Source of the DNA: Rhodosorus marinus
Taxonomy: Eukaryota; Rhodophyta; Stylonematophyceae; Stylonematales; Stylonemataceae
Length of the DNA stretch: 64,000 nucleotides
NCBI GenBank assembly: GCA_029953675.1
Contig: JAMWBK010000009.1
Coordinates: forward strand, 124,001 to 188,000
Direction: 5' to 3'
The position numbers and the translations under genes are program-made. Numbering within the stretch: position 1 is the stretch's first letter; each line of letters starts with the position of its first letter. The notes under the pieces were generated by a model, which was not told where the DNA came from, searched no databases, and saw only the letters and a list, made by a program, of their open reading frames with translations. Of the stretch, positions 1-9,749 are shown piece by piece.

Positions 1-589
1 ATCGTGTACCCTGAGCCAATCACGAAGGAGTGAGAGAGCAGAATCCTTGGACTCTGGTACGTATTAAAGCAGGCGAACGAGTTCCGGATCAGTTACTTGG
101 GATTAAGAAGGGCGTCTGAAAACACTTGGCAACGTACCGTCAACGAAGTACAGGGCTTCACAAAACCAGAGGATCTTGTGACCTTCCGTGACGACGTCCA
201 ACAACTGCAGATTCTGGGCAGACGGGTTATGCTCCTTCGCCAGTGCTTCAATGCACTCTTGGATCACTGCGCGATAGCTTTTGCTCTTTTCCGCGACGCT
301 CATGTCTGATGTGAAAATCAAATGTGCCTAGACATCATTCAACATGAATTCCAGAGAAGCGCTCCTCCGTCGTCAATAGGCAGCAAGTGCTACATCCTCT
401 TAGATAGACAGTCAATCTGGGTTTGGAACAAAAACCAACCTGATACTTCATGGACAGGATCGCCGATACATTCTGAGCTCGTGGGTCTAATATCCGAAAC
501 GGAACACCGTCTTCCGTATTCGAAGCTCCCACCGAAGATACCGCAATACTGCCGCCGGGAGCCCATGATATTGATCGCTGCGCTCCCAT
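1..589 (-). CDS. NUP85: Nucleoporin NUP85-like protein, 5' part (gene runs off the left edge)
   Basis: Three exons join in phase on the minus strand: 440-589, 168-327 and 1-53, the last continuing out of the window. The start is the ATG at 587-589. The first 50 residues are an N-terminal segment. The second exon carries KSYRAVIQECIEAL and HKILWFCEALYFVD, and the third SALSLLRDWLRVHD. These match in order the human NUP85 stretches around SKNYRSVIRACMEEM, LIWNLCEILFIE and LLHLLDWVRLH as I remember them. NUP85 is a scaffold subunit of the Y-complex of the nuclear pore. Only about 120 residues are visible out of the roughly 650 usual for the family, so the call rests on a short helical region. 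Another alpha-helical scaffold protein is possible. Confidence 0.6.
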
Positions 590-1521
590 TTTTTAATATT
601 AATGACCATTTACTCTGCTCGGAATAACCAGTACAGAAGCTCAACCGGTTCCAAACTGCCCAATCCCGCCTGAACGCATACTCCAAACAACCTCGTCAAA
701 ACCGAATAGATCCTCACAGCCGAAAACCCATTAGTACACGAATATCTGGTACTATTCTTCACTCGCCCTTGAGCCAGTTCGCATTAGGGCTTCGGGTGCT
801 CACAGGTGCTTGGGAGCGTTGCCGTGACCGCCCTGATGCTCTTTCTGGACTGCATGCTTCTTTGAGTCTGAATCTCTGGTGCTGTAGCGCTGCTTTAGCT
901 CTGCAAGGCACGCTCTCTGCGCGCTTCCGAGCGTACCCCATTTGGGGACCTTAGCCTCCGACTAAAACGATCTGCATGAAGTTTCAAAGCCGGAGATGCG
1001 TTCAATTTGGGATTGGGTTCCCTCCAATGATAGGCTGTGGGGCAGCGTTCGACTTGCTATGCTGTTTTCGGTTGCCTTATTCTCCCTGACTGCTTGAGCA
1101 TCTGCTAGTCATGGACATCGCTCGTTTTTGAGTCGTCGGTGAGGTTGGAAGTCGAGTCGCTGAGCACAATGAGAATCCGCACTCGAGACGCGACGGTGGA
1201 TAATCGGAATGGTCAACTCTTGAAGACGGGCTCTGGCTGACTGAAAGTGGCATTTGGACGCTTGAGGAGAACATCGGCCAGGCTGAAGAAGGGGTGAGCA
1301 TCATTTGCTAAAGAACTGTGTCGTATCTTTCCCTATCGTTTTTGCAAATCTGGCCGATTTCTCGGACAAGGAATACGGTGGTTCACGCAGGAATGAGCCT
1401 TCAAAATCTTGCTCCGCTCATAGTTGATGACGTTCGATTCTTTTTAAAACGGGAGCGCGCTCTGCTTTGCCCCCTCGATAAACAATAGTATCTGGTTAAG
1501 CGCAAAGTATGGTCTCGCGCC
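590..1521. other. Intergenic region between NUP85 start and RPL12 end
   Basis: This holds the NUP85 upstream region and the RPL12 3' flank. Short open frames at 769-954 (plus) and 1077-1304 (minus) show no family resemblance and no consistent splice structure. I see no gene here. Confidence 0.5.
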
Positions 1522-2364
1522 TTAGCTAGCCTCCACCACCTCATATGGTTCAATTGTCAGCTCCCCAGAATTGATCTGTCCAATAATATCCTGCGGGGCC
1601 ATGCCGTTAACGGTGCATCCAACACTCCGGGCTGTTCCGAGCACTTCCTTCATTGTACCGGACATTTCCCTAGCCTGATCACCACAGAAAAATTCAAGAA
1701 AATGAATTGTGAGTTCCCAGGTTCCTTACTAAACGAAAACAAATGGGCAAAAGCCTACCCCCGATTTTGTTCGCAGCGCCTTCGCAATGTCAGTGATCTG
1801 ATCCAAAGTGAGATTGCCATCATGTGCGATGTCCTTGACCTTCTTTCGATCTCTCTCCGGCTCCTTCAAGGCTTTAATGATCATAGATGCGGCAGAGGGC
1901 TCCACAGTCACCTATGACGACAAAAGTTCAACATGAGTTTCATGCTCTCACCGGTCTCCAGACGCTTTACGGAGAAAAACTTCATCGAAGTAAAACAATG
2001 TAGCAGGTGGCCTTACCGTAGCCACACGGTTCTGAATCGACAGCTTGCACATCACCCTCAGACCCTTCCAGTCCTTGGTGGCCTTTGACAGTTGGTCACC
2101 AATCTTCTTTGGGGACTAGGGAAGCAAAATCATAACCAGAGCATGCAAGCAAACCGGTTAGCCGTGCATATACTGGACAACGAGAAGCGCACTGCCTCGC
2201 CCCTTAGCTAACTACACAAGGGATTTCCTGCTCTGTTTTTTTTTTAAGCTTACCAAACCAAGCGGACCAATCTTCGGCGCAAGCGAGGAGACCGCTCCTA
2301 CTTCGCCACCAACCGTTCGCACATACACAACGGTAACCGCTGTGGGATCAAACTTGGGACCCAT
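1522..2364 (-). CDS. RPL12: 60S ribosomal protein L12 (uL11)
   Basis: Four exons on the minus strand (2254-2364, 2017-2115, 1759-1911, 1522-1674) are all phase 0 at their junctions and give a 171-residue protein, against about 165 in animals. The order matches eukaryotic L12: [20 protein letters not shown], then [51 protein letters not shown], and a C-terminal exon with [18 protein letters not shown]. uL11 forms the base of the ribosomal stalk with 28S rRNA and binds GTPase factors. The gene is divergent from RPS3A, which suggests coordinated control. The introns are 138, 105 and 84 bp. Confidence 0.95.
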
Positions 2365-3554
2365 ACTTAACTCCCTAATTCAGTTCTTACAACCACCTTT
2401 CCTCTCCCTCCGTTCTTCCAACCGGGTTACAAATCCCAACACGACTCGCTTCCTCACACACACACATTAAGCCTCTGCCCTCCTCTCACACACACAGAAG
2501 AGCTTAGCAAAATCCGGCCAAAACAATCATGCAACGACCGTTTCCAAATTTTCATCTTTTTTCGGTCATTTTCACGTCGACGACGACGGCTTTCTTAACC
2601 AAGATGTTAACCCACTGACTTAGCTATTTTGTCCAATTGTACGATAGCATGATATGTATTAAGATAATACAATTTTTTAACATATTACAGTATAAATAAG
2701 CCAATTATTTCTGTCTAAAGATGTTACACAGAAGCTGCACGAATAGTTTTCTTTAGTGACCTTAATATTTCTAGATTTGCTTTACATTTTAACGTGGTTT
2801 TTCATTGTCTCCGGTCAACAGAGGTTGGACATGAGAACTGTTCTTAGCTCTTGAGAGCATGTACTGCGCTCGTGCATGTATGAGAGGAGATCCAGGTTTG
2901 AATGATGAACGCATCGCCCTGCAGTGGTGCTCGTCGAGTCCACAAGACCTTGACTCCTGGAAAACTGCCTCCGTTTGCTCAGAGCCCATCTTGTCGACAC
3001 CGGAGAGACGTCAAAAAAAAACTAAAGCACTCGGAAGGTGTTCGATTCTGAAGCATCTGCGGACCAATTCCCATATGCTTCAAAACGATGAAAATTCAAT
3101 ATATCAATCAATATAGAATTTGCTCATAGCCCAATTGGAGTACGCCAAGAATTGACTGCATCGCGGTTTTTTTGAGAATACAATAAAACACATAGAGGAC
3201 AGCTGTGCACTGGCGCCGTCGGCGAGAAAAATGGGACTGAAAACCGGGCAATCGAAATTTATCCACTTCTAAATCAACAAGTGTCAGTATAAACCAATTA
3301 AAAAGGATAAGACTTGGTCATTGCTAAGAAAATTTCAGTTTTCAAGATCAAAAAGAAATTTCTAGTTTAAATCTATATTCGAAAGATTTCTCCGTAAAGT
3401 CGGCTTTTTTCGGCGACGTCGACGTGCGGGAAAATACCGCAGGTAGAGGACGATGGAGATGGAGGAGAGCCGTGAGGGCTGGGAAGGATTGGTCAGCAGG
3501 TGAAGACTTTCGGATAGTGGAGAACGAGCGTTGTTGGCGATAGTTAAGACCAAC
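2365..3554. promoter_or_regulatory. Divergent intergenic region between RPL12 and RPS3A
   Basis: The 1.2 kb between two ribosomal protein start codons contains an AT-rich core (about 2570-3370), with pyrimidine-rich stretches just upstream of RPL12 (about 2385-2500). CCAAT-type words occur (agccaattatt near 2698, cccaattgg near 3130, aaccaattaaa near 3294), as does a run of TCAATCAATA near 3105. No coding sequence is supported. The arrangement suggests a shared control region; that is inference. Confidence 0.5.
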
Positions 3555-4737
3555 ATGGTGAGTAGAGAGCATGAATGAATACAGTTTTGTAATTTGTTTT
3601 TGGTTTTGTTGTCATGATCGTTGGCTCAGGTGCTCTCTGCAAGGGGAGGGGTTGCCTTTGTTGGGGGACGGGTTTGCTGAGTTGGTCCTTATTTCTCGTT
3701 TGGTTCGTATAGGCTGTTGGAAAGAATAAGAGGCTTTCTAAGAAGGGAAAGGGAGCGAAGAAGAGGATTACGGATCCTTTCTTGAGAAAGGATTGGTATG
3801 ACGTGAAAGCACCTTCGAACTTTGTGAACCGCAATGTCGGCAAGACGCTTGTCTCGAAAACCCAGGGAACGAAGGTCGCTTCTGATGGTTTGAAGGGAAG
3901 AGTGTTCGAGTGTTCCCTAGCCGATCTTAACAAGGGTGAAGACTATGCATCTAGGAAGATCAAGTTGAAGTGCGAGGATATTCAGGGTACTTCGTGCCTG
4001 ACAGTCTTCCACGGAATGGATTTCTCCCGCCATCGCCATTGTGCGCTGATCAGGAAGCGTCAGACTCTTATTGAGGCTCACGTGGATGTGAAGACGTCAG
4101 ATGAGTAAGTGAATCTAAGAAACCACTGATGCGAGGGGTGAGAGCGCTACGACTTGACGGAAATTTGTTAACCCTGACCTTTACTTTGTTCTGTTCAGCT
4201 ATGCTTTGAGAATTTTCGTGATGGCTTTCACGAAGAAAGAGAAGCCACAGAGGCAGGACAAGCCCATGGGAACTGCGTACGCAAAGTCGTCCCAGGTGCA
4301 TCAAATTCGTAAGGAGATGGTGAACATTGTCAAGCAGGAGTCTACAGGCTGTGATATTAAGGAGCTCGTTAACAAGTTTATTCATCATGATTCGATCGCA
4401 AAGGAGATCGAGAAAACCTGTTCGAAGATCTATCGTCTGCATGAGGTTCACCTCCGCAAGGTAATGATCAACCCTGGAATCCTTCAAGGAGTTTTGTCTT
4501 GTTAAACCTATCCCTGAAAAATGCTTTTGACATGTTCTTGTTTCGTAGGTTAAGATTTTGAGGACACCGAAGATTGACATCACCAAGTTGATGGACTTGC
4601 ATGGAGGACCGGAGGGGCCAGTGGAAGTTGCTCCAGCAGGTGGAGAATGGGAGGATGTCGGTGAGAGCGTAGAAAGACCTGCTCAAGTTATTCCCGGAAT
4701 GGAGGAAGAGGCGCAGACTACTGCAGCTACAAATTAA
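3555..4737 (+). CDS. RPS3A: 40S ribosomal protein S3a (eS1)
   Basis: Four exons: 3555-3557, 3713-4104, 4199-4460 and 4549-4737, giving 281 residues. The first coding exon is only the ATG, followed directly by a GTGAGT donor; the acceptor at 3711-3712 then restores [15 protein letters not shown], the conserved N-terminus of this family. [10 protein letters not shown]-like sequence ([13 protein letters not shown]), [27 protein letters not shown] and [11 protein letters not shown] match eS1 in order. The C-terminal exon ends in a diverged acidic tail ([13 protein letters not shown]). eS1 sits near the mRNA exit of the small subunit. The gene is divergent from RPL12 and convergent with TRAPPC2L, 333 bp between stop codons. 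Confidence 0.95.
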
Positions 4738-5070
4738 CTGTAGTTGCTTTGTTATCTTTGAACCCTAACATAAATGAACATGAGTTGATACACAATCGCC
4801 CGACTCAATATCTTTAGTTGCAGAGTATCCTACGAACTAGTTCCCAGGTGGAGCTTCTTCGGGTGGCAAATTGCTATAAACAAGAACATACATGAGCGTT
4901 GCCGAGCGAAGCTCCAAAATCGAGGATGTCAGACGACGAGAAAGGCGGTGGGGCACCTCAGTATCGTCCTGGCACAAGCTTGCGATCGAACAGAGAGTTG
5001 CCGGGGACAAAATTGAACTAAGTGGCCGCAGGTACTGGACAGATATTGCGACAGTATCCAGTTGCCCGAT

Positions 5071-5816
5071 CTACTCGAGGTTTCGAACCAGAGTATCAAC
5101 GTGGCTTTCGAATCGCCTCGATCGAACTGGTAACTCGAGGTCCAGGAAAGGATTCATCATGGCCTCCACCAACGAAGTCTGGATCCGGGACAAGACCTGT
5201 TCAATTTCATGAGCAACAGCGCACATCAATCAGGGGCAAAGCTTATGCGAGTGACGACTCCAGAGCAAAGCAGCTTACTAGCTTTACACGCGCGTATAAT
5301 GCTCCGGTGGGCATCATCAAAACGACTTTCAGGTCAGTTCGAGAGACTGCAGCAAACATGTCGACCTCATCAGTTGAATAGAAACAGCCCAAATAACCGG
5401 AACCATCGTTCGTCACGTCACGGTGCTTATTCACAGAATCTGATCACCGCAAAAGAGCGAAAGGGTGGCCTACCATCAGCCAAATCAAGCCCCCAATGCA
5501 TTGCCAAAAAAATGCAGCTTACTACTCACCCAACATATTCATGTAATCCAAAGAATCGAAGAGCAATCCCTCCACGTACTTCGAGAGGCCATCATCTTTA
5601 CATCCGCTCAAGTACGCACTTGCGTTTTCTTCGTAAATCTTCATGTACTTTGGGACATTCTACAAAACGCAGAAACAAAACATTGTGCAGAGACAGAAGT
5701 CAGCGGTTGTCCGTAAGGCTCACAATTCAAAATGAGAATACTCATACTTGACGAGAAATCACACAGACGCTTATAACTTTATGACCCTTTCTAGTGGGTT
5801 CTTTCTGTTCTTCCAT
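5071..5816 (-). CDS. TRAPPC2L: Trafficking protein particle complex subunit 2-like protein
   Basis: Four minus-strand exons (5748-5816, 5530-5659, 5279-5439, 5071-5196) join in phase to 161 residues, close to the usual 140. The reading is a longin/sedlin-type fold: KVISVCVISRQNVPKYMKIY at the N-terminus, LLFDSLDYMNML, then GYLGCFYSTDEVDMFAAVS, LKVVLMMPTGAL and IQTSLVEAMMNPFLDLE. These align block by block with human TRAPPC2L (VCIAVIAKENYPLYI, YLGLLYPTEDYKVYGYVT, KFVMVVDSSNTAL, SYTDVMCNPFY). The protein belongs to the core TRAPP complex that activates Rab1/Ypt1 in ER-Golgi traffic. The N-terminus has a short charged extension (MEEQKEPTRKG). Confidence 0.85.
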
Positions 5817-5895
5817 TTCTACTCTTACATCAGCAGGAGTCCCTCGGCATCCTCCTCATCAAGCACAATCGCCCCTCCAGCAGTGCCAAACAATC

Positions 5896-6741
5896 TTATG
5901 CAACCGCCTGCTTCAGCCAATGGATCAGTCCCTGGCCCGGGACGTTGGGAATGAAGTTAAAACTCTCAGGCTGACACTGCTAAGCATGCTTGCTAGAGAT
6001 TCTTTTTGCCGTTTTCAGGTTGAATTCAAATTGCTGGATTCAACGGCCGGATTGCCATTTTCAGCATCCCCTCGCCGTAGCAGAAGTAGCTGAAAAAAGT
6101 GAGCCGCGATGGCTTCTCGCCTAAAGAGGACACAGAAAAACAGGGAACGAAGGGTGCTTCGAGATAGTTGGATTGCGTTCTCTTGTTTTCTGAGACCCCT
6201 GAAGGCTTCGTATGTACACAACGTAAGGTTTCGAGTCGCGACTTGAGCTCAAGGGGGATCCAAATAGCTTGGCAAGTTTTTGCCTTTCTGCCATTTCTTG
6301 CAACGCAGTCTCCACAACAAATCTGATTGAGATTACGAAACTCTGGAACTAGTAGTTCATGAACTTTCATGAGCAAGAGTCACGCTCATAGCCCCTGGAT
6401 CTTCGTCATTCCCATCAGCTTCCCGGAAACAGACGCTTTGTAGATGCTTATGAATCGAACTTCGACAGATCGTGGACAGTTGCGGTGACAAAGAAAAGTT
6501 TCACAATATTTTTAAGTTCAAACGTCGCAAACCTTGCATGATACTGAGGACAATGAACTTGTCCTACAGATACGAACGAGTTTTCCACACCCACAATTCT
6601 TGGCATTTTAGTTCGCGCAAATCTGTGCTCAGTTTGAAGCCGACTGTACAAGCGCACCGCGTTGTCAACCTCGACAGAGCGTTTGCAGGAGTAGTAGTAA
6701 GTTCGTGGGAAAACGATGGCCACGGAAACTGGGGTACTCAT
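5896..6741 (-). CDS. Unrecognised multi-exon gene
   Basis: Coding-like segments with splice-like borders lie between TRAPPC2L and TFB4 on the minus strand, but I do not recognise the protein. A possible start is the ATG at 6739-6741 (MSTPVSVAIVFPRTYYY). Further segments are HLQSVCFREADGNDEDPGAM (about 6370-6445), FVVETALQEMAERQKLAKLF followed by SRDSKPYVVYIRSLQ (about 6190-6320), an amphipathic REAIAAHFFQLLLLRRGDAE (about 6040-6120), and a terminal IPNVPGQGLIHWLKQAVA ending at 5896. The exon joins were not resolved. It would share a 108-bp divergent promoter with TFB4. Confidence is in the presence of a gene, not its exact structure. Confidence 0.35.
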
Positions 6742-6849
6742 ATTCGAAGCTTGCTAAGCAAGCAAAGAACTTTGAAAGTAGATTCTGATGATCTTGAATT
6801 TCAACTCCAAACTTGAGATTGGGTTGTTGTTCGCGTGTTAGCGAGGACG

Positions 6850-8715
6850 ATGGAGGATGATCCTCCAAGCTTGCTGATCCTTGTCGTTGATCTGGACCCA
6901 CTGGCATGGGCTGTGGTTGATCACAGCCGGGTAATTTCTTTCCCAGGTCTCGTCTGCGGTGAAATGATGCCTCCCGGTGATTGTTCTGACTTTGCTTGTT
7001 TGCTGCATTTATCTTCAGGGAAAGCAATCTGGAGACTCTCTTACTACGTACTTGGAATCCGTTCTCATCTTCGTCGATTCGCATCTCCTTTTCAATGAAA
7101 GGAACCGGGTTGTGGTGTGTACTGCTGGCAAGGGCTCGATTTCCGGTTTTGTCTTACTATCCTCTCCGATTGGCTCACACTCTGGTTAAGTTGAACGGAC
7201 CCGTTCTTGTTCCCTAATCGCTGTTGAACTAGGTTATCGCGAGAGGCGTTGACTCTTGTAAGGTCCTTTACCCTTCCGAGGACGCATCGGAGGAGTTTCT
7301 AGTAAACATCGATGACAAGCCAGCATCGAAACCGCACGCAGTTGGACAACTGTTCAGAGAGCATGTTGTTAAAGAAGCCAAGTACTTCTTTAAAGACAAC
7401 GTCTCAAAGCTAATGGAGAAAGGTCAGTCCTCATTTTATAGGGCTTCCCTGTCGGACGTCAATCAATGTCTCTCAGTCTATCCAACCCACCGCCTTCCTT
7501 TTCCCCTTCTAGATCCCTTGGTAGGTCCTAGCAGTCTTGTGATCTCCTCTTGCATCAGCTTAGCTCTGTGCATCATCAACAGAATGCTGAAGAGATATTC
7601 TGAAACAGCAGCTGAAGGAGATGGTACAATGAGAAGCGGACCTTCGGTCGTACGTTGCTTAACTGTCCTCACGCAATTTTGTTTGCAGTAGCATGGAATC
7701 GATGTTTAAGCTATCTGATCCGATGAGACTAACATCATCCCAAGTGATAAATTTTTTTGGCGTTCGCTTCTGGAATTGCAGAGAGCTGGAGCACCTGAGA
7801 CAAGAATCCTGTGTACTGTCGCTGCCAAGGACTCGCCTAGTGACTACGTGCAGGTCATGAACTGCGCTTTTTCTGCTCAACGACTAGGTGTCGTCATCGA
7901 TGCTTTTATCTTTTCGGATATGGACTCTACCTTCCTTCAACAGGCTACCCATATTGCTGGAGGCCTCTACCTGAGGCCAGAGCTGTCGATCGTCGAGCAG
8001 CCTTCGGCGATGGTTAACTATCTTATCTATTCATTTCTTCCGGTGAGGAAAGCCTTTAAATAGCTTGGGAATCATTAGGGTACTTGTGCTATGCGCCACT
8101 TTCTGAATGAACTGCTTGTATAAAACCTTAGGCAAACTCAATGCGAGGTATTCTCCGTTTGCCGGCACGGCGGGAAGTTGACTTTCGGGCGTGTTGTTTC
8201 GCAACCAGAAAAGTTATCTCCCAGGGCTACACTTGCTCTGTTTGCCTCTCGACATTTAGTCATCCCCATAAAGTGTATGAACTCGAATATGCAAAAACTG
8301 GCAGAAAGAGAAACCGCAAACTTCTTTCCTTATGCCTCTTCAGTATCTGACATGTTGTGATTTGTGACACTACAGGTGCGATACTTGCGGTACTGAGTTC
8401 ATATCTCCCACTGAGAGCCGCTCTCGTGAAGGTTCTACGAATGCCGGATCAGAGGACGACCAGAACTCGGGCAGCGGCCCTCAGCTCAACAACCCGCGAG
8501 CCAAGACACGACCTCCCGGAATGGCGAGGCCGCCGGGAATGGCGAGGCCGCCGGGATTGGCGAGGCCACCGGGATTGGCGAGGCCACCGGGATTGGCGAA
8601 GCCGCCCGGACTGGCACGACCACCTGGACTAGCGAAACCACCCGGACTAGCAAAACCACCGCAGGCCCAGCGACCCGGTGGGAGGAAACCGGACGGATCC
8701 GGTTCCTCGAAATAG
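6850..8715 (+). CDS. TFB4: TFIIH core subunit TFB4/p34 with a proline-rich repeat tail
   Basis: Seven exons (6850-6930, 7019-7114, 7233-7422, 7513-7649, 7782-8042, 8132-8274, 8376-8715) join in phase to 415 residues; human GTF2H3 has about 308. The vWA-like domain starts SLLILVVDLDPLAW and contains FVDSHLLFNERNRVVVIARG and a SLALCIINRM helix. GVVIDAFIF and LQQATHIAGGLYLRPE are family blocks. The C-terminal zinc ribbon has CSVC followed by CDTCGTEF. After the zinc ribbon comes about 30 acidic/serine residues and then a run of [RK]PPG[ML]A hexapeptides, which the family normally lacks. The protein acts in transcription initiation and nucleotide excision repair together with p44. The last zinc-ribbon splice uses a GTATGA donor that keeps the second CxxC in frame. 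Confidence 0.9.
8509..8652 (+). repeat. Eight 18-bp repeats coding for [RK]PPG[ML]A
   Basis: Eight consecutive 18-bp units code for RPPGMA, RPPGMA, RPPGLA (three times), KPPGLA, RPPGLA, KPPGLA, and a decayed ninth copy reads KPPQAQ. The units differ at third positions, so the array is not a very recent expansion. It forms most of the C-terminal tail of the TFB4 protein. Confidence 0.9.
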
Positions 8716-9749
8716 CTCTGGGTATGCACGAAGAGCCTGCGCAGTTCTCTCCTGACTCCTTTGTCGCCCTGAACATGATCAGGTGCGGCTAGAAGTACGA
8801 AGCTTGAACCTGTTCACCGATCGACGCCTGAGCAGTTGATCTAGTCGCATTCTTCTCCTGGCGACTATGTAAATTACATGCTCTATGTTCATACTCTCTT
8901 ACGTTGACTTATAAAACGTCCTCAACAAATCTGTCTCTAAGAGCTCGGAAGTTCCTCATTCAAGGTATTCAAGGTAGTAGGATTTCTAGTACAACCCATG
9001 GACCAAGCGAGAAGAATGTTGCTCGATCGTAACCAAAGCAGTTTTCTTGTGTCGTCCTCCAGGTTCACTCCAGCCCAAGGAGCCCAGTAGATTTGTTAGG
9101 ATTTGAGAGGTATCTCTGACCTGGCCTCCGCTGGTACAGACCTCTGTCCGATGCCTCAGAATCGAAGCCGGGTCTAGGGCTTCAACGTACACTCCAAACA
9201 TGAGAAAACCAAATCTCCACGAAATACAGTGTGGGCATATCCATTCAGGCAACGGATCACTCAGTCACGCTTCAAGTAACTCAGCGGCTCTGCACCATGC
9301 CAAAGTCCCGTCTCAGTAACCCGAGCTCGAATGCCGGGAAGTAGGGGTTTCAAAGATGTATACACTAATTTCATGCTGGAACTCATCTTTTCAACGTCCA
9401 TTTGATGAGCTCTGAATTAGAACCATGCACTAATTCTAGAAATATTATTCTAATTTTAGTCCGATTTTGAGAAGATTTTTTTCACAAATGTAAATTTCAA
9501 AATTCGAATGTATAGCCTCGATATTTCTCAGCATTTCTTGATAGGGTATTTCTAGCCGTTAAAAAAAATGCTCAGCGTCCACTGTGACAAGCTTGGGGGT
9601 TAGTGAAAGAAGAGCTGTCCTCAAGGCAGTAAACCAGAGGAACGTGGGATGGGCGTGTGAGCATGAATGTCAAACTTTGAGAAGTGACAGACGCGTTGAG
9701 AGAGGAAACATACACGACTCGTAAAAGGGCTGGCATCGATCACGGGAAG
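8716..9749. other. Intergenic region between TFB4 and NCAPH
   Basis: The first 650 bases look like 3' flank with only short unsupported frames (for example 8986-9252 minus). An AT-rich core lies at about 9370-9570. The last 100 bases are GA-rich and lead into the NCAPH start. Confidence 0.5.

Noticed and set aside
5209-5751. 180-codon plus-strand open frame
   Set aside because: It is antisense to the phase-consistent TRAPPC2L exons and has no family resemblance.
8486-8776. Minus-strand open frames with GGLANPGG repeats
   Set aside because: Antisense shadow of the TFB4 hexapeptide tail.
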